64,000 nucleotides of DNA from Flavobacterium limi. Lineage in GTDB: Bacteria; Bacteroidota; Bacteroidia; Flavobacteriales; Flavobacteriaceae. Within the stretch, counting starts at the first letter, position 1. Every line of letters starts with the position of its first letter. Below, in pieces: positions 17,171 through 26,203 of this stretch. The stretch lies in contig NZ_JAADZV010000009.1 in the NCBI RefSeq assembly GCF_010645075.1, forward strand, positions 186,001-250,000, read 5' to 3'. A program made the position numbers and the translations under genes. The notes under the pieces were generated by a model. It was given only the letters and a program-made list of their open reading frames with translations. It did not search any database and had not been told where the DNA came from.

Positions 17171-20100
17171 TTAAGCTTCGTTTACAGGAATATAAATATC
17201 AAAAGTGGCTCCTCTGCCTTCTTCACCGCTTGCTGTAATAAAACCGTTGTGATTTTCTGCTATTTTTTTCACAATAGCTAGTCCTATTCCGGTTCCGGTA
17301 TATTCCAGTTTTCCATGTAAGCGCTGAAATACTTCAAATATTTTTGCGCTGTATTGTTGGTCAAAACCAATTCCGTTATCTGAAATACTAATGTGACAGT
17401 AATTTATTTCGTTTATAGCTTTAGGATTATTTAATGAAGATCCTTTGATAATCTCGCTATTTATTTTTACTATCGGAGAAATTTCCGGTCGTGAAAACTT
17501 AATCGCATTACTTAGCAAATTATATAGCAATTGTCTAAACTGAAACGGAATCAGATCTACAGTAAAAGTCTGACCTACTTTCACGACAGCCTTCTGCATC
17601 TCTATCTCTTCTTTTAAATCTTCTTTTACTTCTTCTATAATTTCAGAAAGAGCTGTTTTTTCAAATACTCTTTCCTGAATATTGGTTCTTGAATAGGATA
17701 AAAGATCATTAATCAAAGCCTGCATTCGTTTTGCTGCATTCTGCATCCTCTGAAATTTATCTTTTCCAACTTCAGAGAGGTTTTGTGATTCCTTTTCTAT
17801 AATCTGAGTAGCAAAAGTCTGGATTTTCCTCAACGGCTCCTGCAAATCATGACTTGAAATGTAGGCAAAAGACTGGAGTTCTTTATTCATTTGTTCCAGT
17901 TCTGTATTTTTTTGTTCCAGTTCTAATGCATTTCGTTTTAATTTGTCTTCTGCTTTCTTTTTTTCTGTAAGATCGTGCGTCACTTTTGAAAACCCTATGA
18001 CTTCATTATTTTTATTATGGACAGCTGTAATGACAACACTTGTCCAAAAGAGGGTTCCATCTTTTCGAACACGCCATCCTTCCTGCAGGGCTTTACCTTT
18101 TTCACGTGCAATCTGCAATAATTTTTGGGGCAGATTGTTTTTTCGGTCTTCTTCAGTATAAAAGACTGAAAAAGATTTTCCGACTATTTCTTCTGATTTA
18201 TATCCTTTTAGCTTTTCTGCCCCCCTGTTCCAGTTTTCAATTGTACCTGTCTCATTCAGATATAATATGGCATAATCCTGCACTTCCTCTACCATTAAAT
18301 GATAACGCTGTTCACTTTTTCTCAGTGATTCATTTATATTGTTTAATTCTTTGGTACGGGTATTTACCTGCTCTTCTAATTCATGTGTAAAGGCTTTTTC
18401 AGCATGAATATCTGTAAATGCCCCTACCCATTTAATGATTTCGTTATTTTCATTCCGAATAGGCTCACCAATTACAGCATGCCACCTGTAAGTTCCGTCT
18501 TTACTTTTAATTCTTACATCTGCCCTGTATCCTTCACCTGTTGTTAATGAATGGCTCCATCTTTTTATATTTTCCTCAAAATCTTCCGGATGAATCATCA
18601 TTTTCCAGCTATCTTCTTTTCCTGGCTGAATTCCTGTATATTCGAGCCATTTACCTGATGTAAACAATGCATTACCTTTTTCATCGGTCTCCCAAATTAA
18701 CTGCGGAATGCTCTCTGTAAGTGAGCGGAATCTTTTTTCGCTTTCTTCTAATTCCTGTTGATGTTTTCTTTCGGCTGTAGTATCCCTAATTGTTCCAATC
18801 AGCTTTTCGGGATTTCCATTTTCATCATAAAAAACTTTTCCTTTTCCTTCCATCCAGTGAATCGATTTGTCTTTCCAGATTAATCGTGCTTCATAATTTA
18901 AAACACCTGAACGAAGTGCTTCCTCTAATGCTTTATTTCGAATAGGCATATCATCAGGGTGAATATGCTCGATTAACTGTTCGTGTGTTAAATCAACCAA
19001 CTCCTTATATCCACCAACAATTTCAAGGTATCTCTTAGAATAATGCAGCTCTTTGGTTTTAACATTCAGTTCCCAGGTTCCAAGCTCACTTGCTTCTACG
19101 ATAATATTAAGTCTTTCTTCGTTTTGCTCTATTTTCTTTCTGGCCTGTACTTTTTCGGTTACTTCTGTCACGATTACAATTATACCTGAAATTGTACCGT
19201 CTTCTTCTTTTAACGGAGCGTAAAGGAAATCAAAATAGGAAACTTCTAATCTTCCAAAGCGTTTTAAAGGCACCGGCACTTCATTTCCATGATATGGAAA
19301 CCCAGTTTTTAGAACATCCATCAACAGCAAACTTACTGTAGATTCTACTTCAGGTAAAGATTCGAACAAAGGCCTGCCTACAAAAGTACTTTCTTCTTTG
19401 TCTACTAATTTAAGATATGCTTCATTGGCCATTTCTACCACATGCTGCGGCCCTCTTAAAATAGTAATTCCCACTGGAGCCTGTTTCACAACATCACGAA
19501 AACGTTTATCTGCCTCTTCTGTTTTTTTCTTCTCAAGATTTAAATCAGTCAGGTCGACGCCAGTATTCATAACGGCATAAACATTTCCCTTTACATCATA
19601 TAAAGGTGTAAAACTGTAATTAAAATAATACGTCTGAAGTTTTCCATCAACTGTAAGATCCAGAGGGGTATTTTTTGTATGAAATGATTCTCCCGTTTCC
19701 AAAACTGTATTAAGCTGCTCAAAAACCAACTGATTTTCAAGTTCCGGCAAAATATCTGTATACAGTTTTCCTATTACATCATTCCCTTTCCCCCATATAT
19801 CCATTATGGATTTATTGGCAAGTTCAATACGCATTTCTTTTCCGGTATAAACACCAATAGGAAAAGGGGCATTTTCTACCAATTGCCTTATTTTTTGCTC
19901 ACTTTCTTCTAATTTTTTAAGAGAATATATATTTTCTGTAGTTTCACTACAAATTACCATTACACCGGCAATTTTTCCGGACTCATCATGTACCGGACTG
20001 TAGCTGAATGTCCAATAAACATCTTCTATTTTACCATTCCTGTATATTGGAATAAGCTGATCTTCGCTCCATGTTGATCCTTCTCCTGCTAATACCTGTT

Positions 20101-20407
20101 GAATAAGGGGATATATAACTGGCCAGGTCTCAGGCCAGGCCTTTTCTCCTTTTTGTCCTAAAATATTTGGGTGTTTTCCTTCATTACCAAGACTCGGACG
20201 GTATGCATCGTTGTAAAAACAGGTGAGCTCATCTCCCCACCACAGAAACATTGGAAACTTTGAATTTAAAATAATGCCGAGCGTTGTGCGAAGGCTTTGA
20301 GGCCAGATATCAGGAGTGCCTACAGATGTTTTACTCCAGTCTTTACTTCGAATGAGTTCTCCCATTTCACCTCCGCCCTGAAGAAAATAATACTCTTTAT
20401 TTGTCAT
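17171..20407 (-). CDS. Soluble multi-PAS sensor histidine kinase
   Basis: The product is 1078 residues with no membrane span. Several PAS/PAC modules (about six) fill residues ~30-800, with repeats such as WKMMIHPEDFEENIKRWSHS, TYRWHAVIGEPIRNENNEII and KDGTLFWTSVVI. The HisKA box is FAYISSHDLQEPLRKIQ with phospho-acceptor His853. The HATPase_c has N (LLSNAIKFSRP), G1 (ISDNGIGF) and G2 (GTGIGLAIVKKI) boxes. The kinase type is that of bacteriophytochrome-like soluble sensors. It lies 17 bp downstream of a single-domain response regulator, so the pair is an operon. The signal is unknown; small soluble ligands or redox state are typical of PAS proteins. Confidence 0.9.
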   Translation of the reverse strand: MTNKEYYFLQGGGEMGELIRSKDWSKTSVGTPDIWPQSLRTTLGIILNSKFPMFLWWGDELTCFYNDAYRPSLGNEGKHPNILGQKGEKAWPETWPVIYPLIQQVLAGEGSTWSEDQLIPIYRNGKIEDVYWTFSYSPVHDESGKIAGVMVICSETTENIYSLKKLEESEQKIRQLVENAPFPIGVYTGKEMRIELANKSIMDIWGKGNDVIGKLYTDILPELENQLVFEQLNTVLETGESFHTKNTPLDLTVDGKLQTYYFNYSFTPLYDVKGNVYAVMNTGVDLTDLNLEKKKTEEADKRFRDVVKQAPVGITILRGPQHVVEMANEAYLKLVDKEESTFVGRPLFESLPEVESTVSLLLMDVLKTGFPYHGNEVPVPLKRFGRLEVSYFDFLYAPLKEEDGTISGIIVIVTEVTEKVQARKKIEQNEERLNIIVEASELGTWELNVKTKELHYSKRYLEIVGGYKELVDLTHEQLIEHIHPDDMPIRNKALEEALRSGVLNYEARLIWKDKSIHWMEGKGKVFYDENGNPEKLIGTIRDTTAERKHQQELEESEKRFRSLTESIPQLIWETDEKGNALFTSGKWLEYTGIQPGKEDSWKMMIHPEDFEENIKRWSHSLTTGEGYRADVRIKSKDGTYRWHAVIGEPIRNENNEIIKWVGAFTDIHAEKAFTHELEEQVNTRTKELNNINESLRKSEQRYHLMVEEVQDYAILYLNETGTIENWNRGAEKLKGYKSEEIVGKSFSVFYTEEDRKNNLPQKLLQIAREKGKALQEGWRVRKDGTLFWTSVVITAVHNKNNEVIGFSKVTHDLTEKKKAEDKLKRNALELEQKNTELEQMNKELQSFAYISSHDLQEPLRKIQTFATQIIEKESQNLSEVGKDKFQRMQNAAKRMQALINDLLSYSRTNIQERVFEKTALSEIIEEVKEDLKEEIEMQKAVVKVGQTFTVDLIPFQFRQLLYNLLSNAIKFSRPEISPIVKINSEIIKGSSLNNPKAINEINYCHISISDNGIGFDQQYSAKIFEVFQRLHGKLEYTGTGIGLAIVKKIAENHNGFITASGEEGRGATFDIYIPVNEA

Positions 20408-20424
20408 GGGTATCCAGGTAAATA

Positions 20425-20874
20425 TTAAGGTTGAAGAACAAAATTCTCTCTTTCAGGCTTTTTGAAGTTATTTTCTTCTATTACCTTAAGTGCATTCCCG
20501 ATTACTTGTTTTAATTTTGAAAAATCACCGGGTTTTCGAATATAATATAAAGCTCCATTATCATACATTCTATTTACAATTTCCGTATCCAGCGAAGTTG
20601 AAAAGATAACTACAGGAAGTCTCTTTAGTTCCTGAATCGCTTTTATTTCTGTCAGACATTCATATCCGTTTTTGCGTGGCATGTTTAAATCCAGGAAAAG
20701 AATATCCGGCAAATTATCCGAAATATTAACATCCAGAAAATCCATAAGCTCAACTCCGTCATTGACAGTTACAAGCGTTACAGGAAATGAAAGTTCATCA
20801 AGTGCTTCTCTAAAAAAAATGCAATCGTCCTCATCGTCGTCAGCCAACAGAAGATTGTAAATTTGTTTATTCAT
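20425..20874 (-). CDS. Single-domain response regulator (CheY/Rcp1-like)
   Basis: This 149-residue receiver domain alone has the acidic pocket DDDEDD at residues 12-17, phospho-acceptor Asp62 in ILFLDLNMPRKNG, Ser/Thr in VVIFSTS and Lys in YIRKPGDF. The LNMPRKNG form is that of Rcp1-type regulators paired with phytochrome-like kinases. It is the first gene of a two-gene operon with the multi-PAS kinase. With no output domain it probably acts by protein contact or phosphorelay. Confidence 0.9.
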   Translation of the reverse strand: MNKQIYNLLLADDDEDDCIFFREALDELSFPVTLVTVNDGVELMDFLDVNISDNLPDILFLDLNMPRKNGYECLTEIKAIQELKRLPVVIFSTSLDTEIVNRMYDNGALYYIRKPGDFSKLKQVIGNALKVIEENNFKKPERENFVLQP

Positions 20875-21212
20875 TTGTCCAGGATAAGTTTAAATTGTTC
20901 CAATATGCTCAAATCATTTCTGAAGTGTCAAAATTGTTTGGCTGTAAGCCTATTTCTTTTACATTTTTTTCGATAATCCCGAATTATAAATGTAAAGCTA
21001 CAGCTAAGATAAAACTAATTTTACTATCAGTAGTCAATACTGTCGTGTTAAATTTAATACCGGGGATAAACAAATGAAAATTTCTGCAATTTCTCCTGAA
21101 AATGGTGTTAAACGGCATTCTTTATTTTCAGTTTTCTATTCTTCTTACCAAATGATAATTGCCAGCTGATAAGCTGTTGGTAATTTTGTTTCAAATCAAA
21201 ATCAAAAAGAAA
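20875..21212. other. Divergent intergenic region
   Basis: This 338-bp spacer separates the response regulator and SDR genes. It holds the SDR promoter at 21158-21188. For the regulator side I saw only imperfect -7 candidates. A plus-strand 60-codon frame at 20895 has no coding character. Confidence 0.4.
21158..21188 (+). promoter_or_regulatory. Promoter of SDR reductase gene
   Basis: ATTG at 21158-21161, a 19-nt spacer and TAATTTTG at 21181-21188 form a good -33/-7 pair. It rules out the earlier in-frame ATG at 21159 and supports the start at 21213. Confidence 0.6.
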
Positions 21213-22253
21213 ATGAATCAAAATTTCTACAATAAAAAAGTTTTACTTACCGGAATTTCAGGTTTCCTTGGCTCCCACACAGCCATTCAATTGTTAAATA
21301 AAGGCTACAAAGTTACAGGTACCATACGGGATCTGAGCAGGGCAGCTGCCTTAAAAGCTATTATCGGAAAACATACTCCGCATATCCAAAATTTAACTAT
21401 AGCAGAAGCAGATATAAATGACGAAAGCAAATGGCAGGAACTAACAAAAAATATGGATTTTATCCAGCATATTGCATCACCATTTCCCCGCGTACTGCCA
21501 AAACATGAATCTGAATTAATTGAGCCTGCTAAAAATGGCGTGCTGAATATCTTAAAAAATGCCTCTGCAAATAATGTAAAAAGGGTTGTAATTACATCTT
21601 CAATCGCAGCTGTGGTTTATGGTAAAAACAAAAGTGAGCTTGATACCACTTTCACAGAAAATGACTGGACAGATGAATCAAATAAAAAAGATTCAACCCC
21701 TTATTTCAGAAGCAAGACTATTGCAGAAAAAGCAGCGTGGGAGTTTATTAAAACCAATCCGTCCGGATTAGAACTGGTTACTGTTTTGCCCGGTGCAATC
21801 TTAGGCCCTGTTTTAGAAGATGATTTTGGCACTTCAGCAAATATTGTCATCAAAACTATCGACGGCAGTATGCCGGCAATTCCAAAAATTGGTGTCGAAA
21901 TTATTGACGTGCGTTCAGTAGCTGATTTATTAATTAAAGCGATGGAATTACCACAGGCAAATCAACAACGCTATCTGGCTTCTTCGGGATATTTGTCTTT
22001 CAAAAAAATTGCCGGAATTTTAAAAAAAGAATATCCGAACCGAAAAGTCCCATCTAAAGAATTACCTAATTTTTTTGTTAAATTGCTGTCCAATTTTGAA
22101 ACATCATTAAAACCAATTTTGATTGATTTAGGAATCGAAAGGAAAATAGACCGGTCAAAAGCTGTAAATGAGCTTAACTGGGAGCCATTACCAATGGAAG
22201 AAGCTATTTTATCCTGCGCCAAAAGTGTCATAGCATTGAATATTGTTAAATAA
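21213..22253 (+). CDS. NAD(P)-dependent epimerase/reductase, extended SDR family
   Basis: The product is 346 residues from the ATG at 21213; an upstream in-frame ATG (21159) is rejected because it overlaps the promoter. The Rossmann motif is LLTGISGFLGSHTAIQLL (GxxGxxG) near the N-terminus, and the active-site YxxxK is in TPYFRSKTIAEKAAW. The sequence resembles dihydroflavonol-4-reductase-like aldehyde reductases (VVITSSIAAVVYG, TVLPGAILGPVL, IIDVRSVADLLI). It probably reduces a carbonyl on a small molecule. A Crp/Fnr regulator starts 4 bp after its stop, so the two form an operon. Confidence 0.88.
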   Translation: MNQNFYNKKVLLTGISGFLGSHTAIQLLNKGYKVTGTIRDLSRAAALKAIIGKHTPHIQNLTIAEADINDESKWQELTKNMDFIQHIASPFPRVLPKHESELIEPAKNGVLNILKNASANNVKRVVITSSIAAVVYGKNKSELDTTFTENDWTDESNKKDSTPYFRSKTIAEKAAWEFIKTNPSGLELVTVLPGAILGPVLEDDFGTSANIVIKTIDGSMPAIPKIGVEIIDVRSVADLLIKAMELPQANQQRYLASSGYLSFKKIAGILKKEYPNRKVPSKELPNFFVKLLSNFETSLKPILIDLGIERKIDRSKAVNELNWEPLPMEEAILSCAKSVIALNIVK

Positions 22254-22257
22254 ATAT

Positions 22258-22836
22258 ATGGAAAAATTAAAATCTGTTTTAGGTTTTGGAGGCATTCTTA
22301 CCACAGCAGCTATTGATGAAATTGCGCTTTTGTTTGAGAAAAATTATTTTAAGGCAAATGAAATCATACAGGATGCTAATAAAATTTCAAACAGAGTTGG
22401 TTTTGTTGAAAATGGGATTGTAAGAGTTTATGCAACCGATAAGGAGGGTTTAGAAGTAACGAAATATTTTGTACGCGAAAATCAGTTTTTTGTAGATCTG
22501 GAAAGCTACTATACCAGCACGGTAAACAAAGACGCATTTCAGGCAGTTGTTAATACCGAAGCTTTTTCAATAACAAAAGAGACACTCGATGAATTGAGTG
22601 AACGAGTTCCGAATTTTTATATCTTTTTGAAAAGCATAACAGAAGCGCATCTTTTAAATAAAATTAAAGACAATGATTTTTTAAATTATGGCAATGCCAA
22701 AACTAAATATCTGGAATTTATGAGCCGCTACCCTTCACTGGCTCAAAATGTCCCTCAGCACTACATTGCTTCTTATCTAAAAATTACCCCGCAATCCCTC
22801 AGCAGACTCAGAAATCAAATTGTTAAAAACAGATAA
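22258..22836 (+). CDS. Crp/Fnr-family transcriptional regulator
   Basis: The product is 192 residues from the ATG at 22258; a TTG at 22243 would overlap the previous gene. The N-terminal cyclic-nucleotide-binding-like jelly roll (residues ~20-120, EIIQDANKISNRVGFVENGI, TKYFVRENQFFVDLESYYT) is followed by a C-terminal HTH (NVPQHYIASYLKITPQSLSR). No Fe-S cysteine pattern is present, so it is not a classical Fnr. It is translationally adjacent to the SDR reductase and may control it. Confidence 0.85.
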   Translation: MEKLKSVLGFGGILTTAAIDEIALLFEKNYFKANEIIQDANKISNRVGFVENGIVRVYATDKEGLEVTKYFVRENQFFVDLESYYTSTVNKDAFQAVVNTEAFSITKETLDELSERVPNFYIFLKSITEAHLLNKIKDNDFLNYGNAKTKYLEFMSRYPSLAQNVPQHYIASYLKITPQSLSRLRNQIVKNR

Positions 22837-22873
22837 CTCATAGAAACAGCATTCTAAATATTGACAACAAATT

Positions 22874-22903
22874 AAAAGAGCCGTTATAATAACAGCTCTT
22901 TTT
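22874..22903 (+). terminator. Terminator of the SDR-Crp operon
   Basis: AAAAGAGCCGTTA (22874-22886) pairs with TAACAGCTCTTTT (22890-22902) with one mismatch and is followed by T residues. Confidence 0.75.
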
Positions 22904-23218
22904 GAGGTTTTTCAAGTCAGCAGTATAAGTTTACTAATCCAAAATACTCTAAAATAAAACAAATGAAAAACCAATTTATTTTTGTTCTGCCCTGCAGTAA
23001 GATGCAGTTTACCTTTATCAATTCTTGATAATTTTACTATTCCGTCTTGTGTTTGCAAAATATTCGGTCGGTAAGCCTGATACGAAATCAAAAACAAAAA
23101 AACAAAATGAATTCCTCAAGGAGAAATCCTGCTTTTTCCTTAAAAACGCAAACCATTCAGGTTCATTACAGATTCACAGCATATCTAAATTACAGCTGTC
23201 CTGAAGCAGAAATGCTAC
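22904..23218. other. Gene-free stretch
   Basis: About 315 bp lie between two terminators. Short frames exist on both strands (for example 67 codons from 23047) but none shows a start context, conserved motif or coding bias. I see no repeat or RNA gene in it. Confidence 0.4.
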
Positions 23219-23246
23219 AAAAAAGGCTGTCTGGCGGGACAGCCTT
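23219..23246 (-). terminator. Terminator of M16 peptidase operon (leftward)
   Basis: The stem AAGGCTGTC/GACAGCCTT has a short loop and six T residues on the minus strand. It lies 37 bp beyond the stop of the M16 gene. Confidence 0.75.
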
Positions 23247-23282
23247 CTGAACTAATAAAATAAAAATGTATTCTGAAGTTTC

Positions 23283-26093
23283 TTATTTTCCTGATTGGCT
23301 TTCAGGACTCATAATAACTTCGACACTGCTTGAACTATCCAAAACGTGCTTACTAAACTGCTGAATAGTTTTTTGATTAATTTTAGAAATTAAATTTTTA
23401 TATTCTTCATCCTGAGAAAAAGGAATCTGATTTAAAGTGTTATTGTAAAGGGTCGTGTTCCAGAAAGAATTGGTTTTTAATGATTCTTCGCGGTTTTTAA
23501 GAAGCGCTTTTTTGATGTCTTCCAGATCATTTGCATTAACCGGAACCGTTTTTAAATCATTTAATTCCTTCCATACAATCTGCATTAATTTTTCCTGCTT
23601 ATCCGGATTACAGTCAAAAGTCAGTGCAAGACTAAAAGTTGGTGAAGGAATTGTTTCAAGATTACCTCCAACGTTTACCCCATAACTTCCGCCTTCTTCT
23701 TCGCGAATGGTCTGCAAAAATCGTTTTGACAACAGCTGACCAATCACATACATAGAAAGTGCATTTTCTTTACTGTATTCCGTTTTTCCTGTTAAGTTCA
23801 GGTAAACCGTAGTTTTTGCAACTTCCATCGGACGCTTGAAATGAACGACTGTTTTTCCTTTTTTAGGTTCAATATTATGATCAACATAATTTTCTTTTAC
23901 AGTTGGATCGGACTTTATATTTCCAATGTATTTCTGAATCAATTCTAAACCGGATTCCGGAATATTTCCAACAAAAATAAAAGTGAAATCAGCTGCATTT
24001 TTAATTCTGTCACGATAAATACTTTCAGCTTTTTTCAAATCAATTGTTTCAAGAAATTTATCGTTGAATAAGAAAGTCCTTTGATTGTTGTTCGAATTGG
24101 CCAAATCGACAGCATCGTTAAAAGCGCTTCCATTATCTTTTTGAATGTTTTCCAGACGGCTTTTGTACTGCTCTTTCAGGATATTGAAAATGTTTGGATC
24201 AAAACGGGGTGCTTCAAAAGAAAGATAAAGCAGCTGAAGCATAGTTTCGAAATCTGCTTTGTTTGAACTTCCCTGAAATCCCTCGGTGTTATCTCCAATA
24301 AAGGGACTTGCCTGAGCTACTTTTCCGGTTAGCTTTTCTTTTAATCCGATATTGTCAAAATTTCCCAATCCTGAAGATCTGGCAATTGTGGTAGCGATTT
24401 CGGCCGAATTCAGATCTTCGGTTTTAATCAAAGATTTTCCACCTTTTGAGAAAGCAGAAAACACAATCTGATCCTGAGAATACGTTGTTGGAAGTACAAT
24501 TATTTTAGCATCATTTTCTAAAATATATCCTTTGGCGTCTTTTATTCCGGCAACTTCAAATGTTTTTTTGACAGCAGCAGGTTTTAATTCTTTTTCTATT
24601 AAAGGCGAATTGTTTTGTTCCTTGGTGTAAGGTTTCAAATTCATGCCTTCAACCTTTTTCATCACGTTTACAACACTTTCTTTTGTTGGAAAACTATTTT
24701 TATCGTCTTCTGCTCCGGTTACCAGAACAACCTGATTTGTTGGTTTCCGGATTGTTTTTGCGTAAGCATTAAATTCTTCTAAAGTGATGTTTTTAATAAT
24801 CCCGACAACAAGATTGTAATCATCCTGAGCCGAAAGGAAAGGTTTTGCTTTCAGGAAATAATCTGTTAGTTTATCGGCCCAGCTGTCATTGTCGACTTTG
24901 TCTTTATTGCCCAGGAAATCATCGTAAGAACTGATAAAGAGTTTTTTAGTACGGTCCAATTCTGCCTGAACAGCGCCAAAACGTCTGATGCGTTCCGCTT
25001 CTGTGTAAGCTTCTTCAAAAGCCTCAGTTACTTTTCCTTTTTTCGCTGAAGCCGAAATATTAAATGAGGTATTTAATCTTGAAACCGGTTCAAAATAAGC
25101 CTTAATATTCAATGCAGCACCCTGATTTTTTAAAATTAATTCTTTGAAACGATTGTTGAGGATGTTGGTGTAAAAAGAGTTCATTACATTTTTTCTTGTA
25201 ACGGTACTGTCTTTTACCAAAGGTTCATCCACAACATATTGCAGTGTGATTTCTGTAGAAGAAGCTTCCTTATCAGTTGCTGTACCGAAATATAACTCAT
25301 CATGATTTGGTATTTTTTCATACGTTCTCACTGCTGCTTTTTTAGCTAAAGGAATGCCCGAAAATATGTTTTTTACTTTTTCCTCCATTATCTTCACATC
25401 AATATCACCTACTATAATTACAGCCTGCAAATCGGGTCTGTACCATTTTTTATAGTAGTTTCGCAATTCTGCATATTTGAAATTATTGATGATATTCAAA
25501 TCACCAATAACATCTCTTCTACTGTATTTTGAATTTTTATACAAAACCTGATCGGTCTGCATTTTTAAACGAAAATCACTCGTACGCCTTGTTCTCCATT
25601 CTTCGCGGATAACCCCTCTTTCGGCATCTATCTCTTCATTTGTCAATGACAGAGCCCCAGACCAGTCGTGCAAAACCCAGAGTGTAGAGTCGATTAGTTT
25701 TTGGTTCATTACAGGAACACCGCTGATATTGTAAACCGTTTCGTCCTGAGCAGTATATGCATTGATGTCTTTACCAAAACTTACACCATTTTTCTCCAGC
25801 ATCTTTATAATGCCCTTTCCTTTAAAATGCTCCGTTCCGTTGAATGCCATGTGTTCCAGAAAATGCGCCAGTCCGTTTTGACTGTCATCTTCTAAAATAG
25901 CGCCTACATTCTGAACAAAGTAAAAACTCGCCCTGTCTTTTGGCTCTTCATTGTGAAGGATGTAATAGGTCAGTCCGTTTTTTAACTTTCCGCTTGTTAC
26001 ATTTTTATCCAGCGGAATTGTGGTTTTGAATTGCGAAAATGCACCGTGAAAGCACAACAGCAGCAATCCGATTGTGATATTTTTTGTTGTCAT
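23283..26093 (-). CDS. M16 zinc peptidase, periplasmic (left module)
   Basis: The product is 936 residues with a signal peptide (ITIGLLLLCFHGAFSQ). The inverted zinc motif HFLEH is at residues 77-81, with a downstream Glu near 158 in EEIDAERGVIREEWR. Two M16 halves are present and the second lacks the zinc motif, as in pitrilysin-type full-length proteins. M16 enzymes degrade peptides inside a closed chamber. It is closely similar across its length to the 939-residue gene at 49412-52231, which ends the opposite module. It is the last gene of a SusC-SusD-ABC-M16 series and probably trims imported peptides in the periplasm. Confidence 0.9.
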   Translation of the reverse strand: MTTKNITIGLLLLCFHGAFSQFKTTIPLDKNVTSGKLKNGLTYYILHNEEPKDRASFYFVQNVGAILEDDSQNGLAHFLEHMAFNGTEHFKGKGIIKMLEKNGVSFGKDINAYTAQDETVYNISGVPVMNQKLIDSTLWVLHDWSGALSLTNEEIDAERGVIREEWRTRRTSDFRLKMQTDQVLYKNSKYSRRDVIGDLNIINNFKYAELRNYYKKWYRPDLQAVIIVGDIDVKIMEEKVKNIFSGIPLAKKAAVRTYEKIPNHDELYFGTATDKEASSTEITLQYVVDEPLVKDSTVTRKNVMNSFYTNILNNRFKELILKNQGAALNIKAYFEPVSRLNTSFNISASAKKGKVTEAFEEAYTEAERIRRFGAVQAELDRTKKLFISSYDDFLGNKDKVDNDSWADKLTDYFLKAKPFLSAQDDYNLVVGIIKNITLEEFNAYAKTIRKPTNQVVLVTGAEDDKNSFPTKESVVNVMKKVEGMNLKPYTKEQNNSPLIEKELKPAAVKKTFEVAGIKDAKGYILENDAKIIVLPTTYSQDQIVFSAFSKGGKSLIKTEDLNSAEIATTIARSSGLGNFDNIGLKEKLTGKVAQASPFIGDNTEGFQGSSNKADFETMLQLLYLSFEAPRFDPNIFNILKEQYKSRLENIQKDNGSAFNDAVDLANSNNNQRTFLFNDKFLETIDLKKAESIYRDRIKNAADFTFIFVGNIPESGLELIQKYIGNIKSDPTVKENYVDHNIEPKKGKTVVHFKRPMEVAKTTVYLNLTGKTEYSKENALSMYVIGQLLSKRFLQTIREEEGGSYGVNVGGNLETIPSPTFSLALTFDCNPDKQEKLMQIVWKELNDLKTVPVNANDLEDIKKALLKNREESLKTNSFWNTTLYNNTLNQIPFSQDEEYKNLISKINQKTIQQFSKHVLDSSSSVEVIMSPESQSGK

Positions 26094-26203
26094 TTTTTTG
26101 TTTTTATCAAATGATTGTCATTAAAGAATCTTTTGGGAAGTTTTTTGAGTAGGTTCAAAAGGCATTGCCAAAGTCATCTTTAACGACATCACTTGGGGAT
26201 TTT

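Noticed and set aside
21159..21212. Upstream ATG as start of the SDR gene
   Set aside because: The 18 extra residues precede the Rossmann start and the ATG lies inside the -33 box of a good promoter.
22243..22257. TTG start for the Crp/Fnr gene
   Set aside because: It overlaps the SDR stop; the ATG at 22258 gives a normal N-terminus.
23047..23250. 67-codon frame before the M16 terminator
   Set aside because: It ends in the terminator hairpin, with low complexity, no motif and no promoter.
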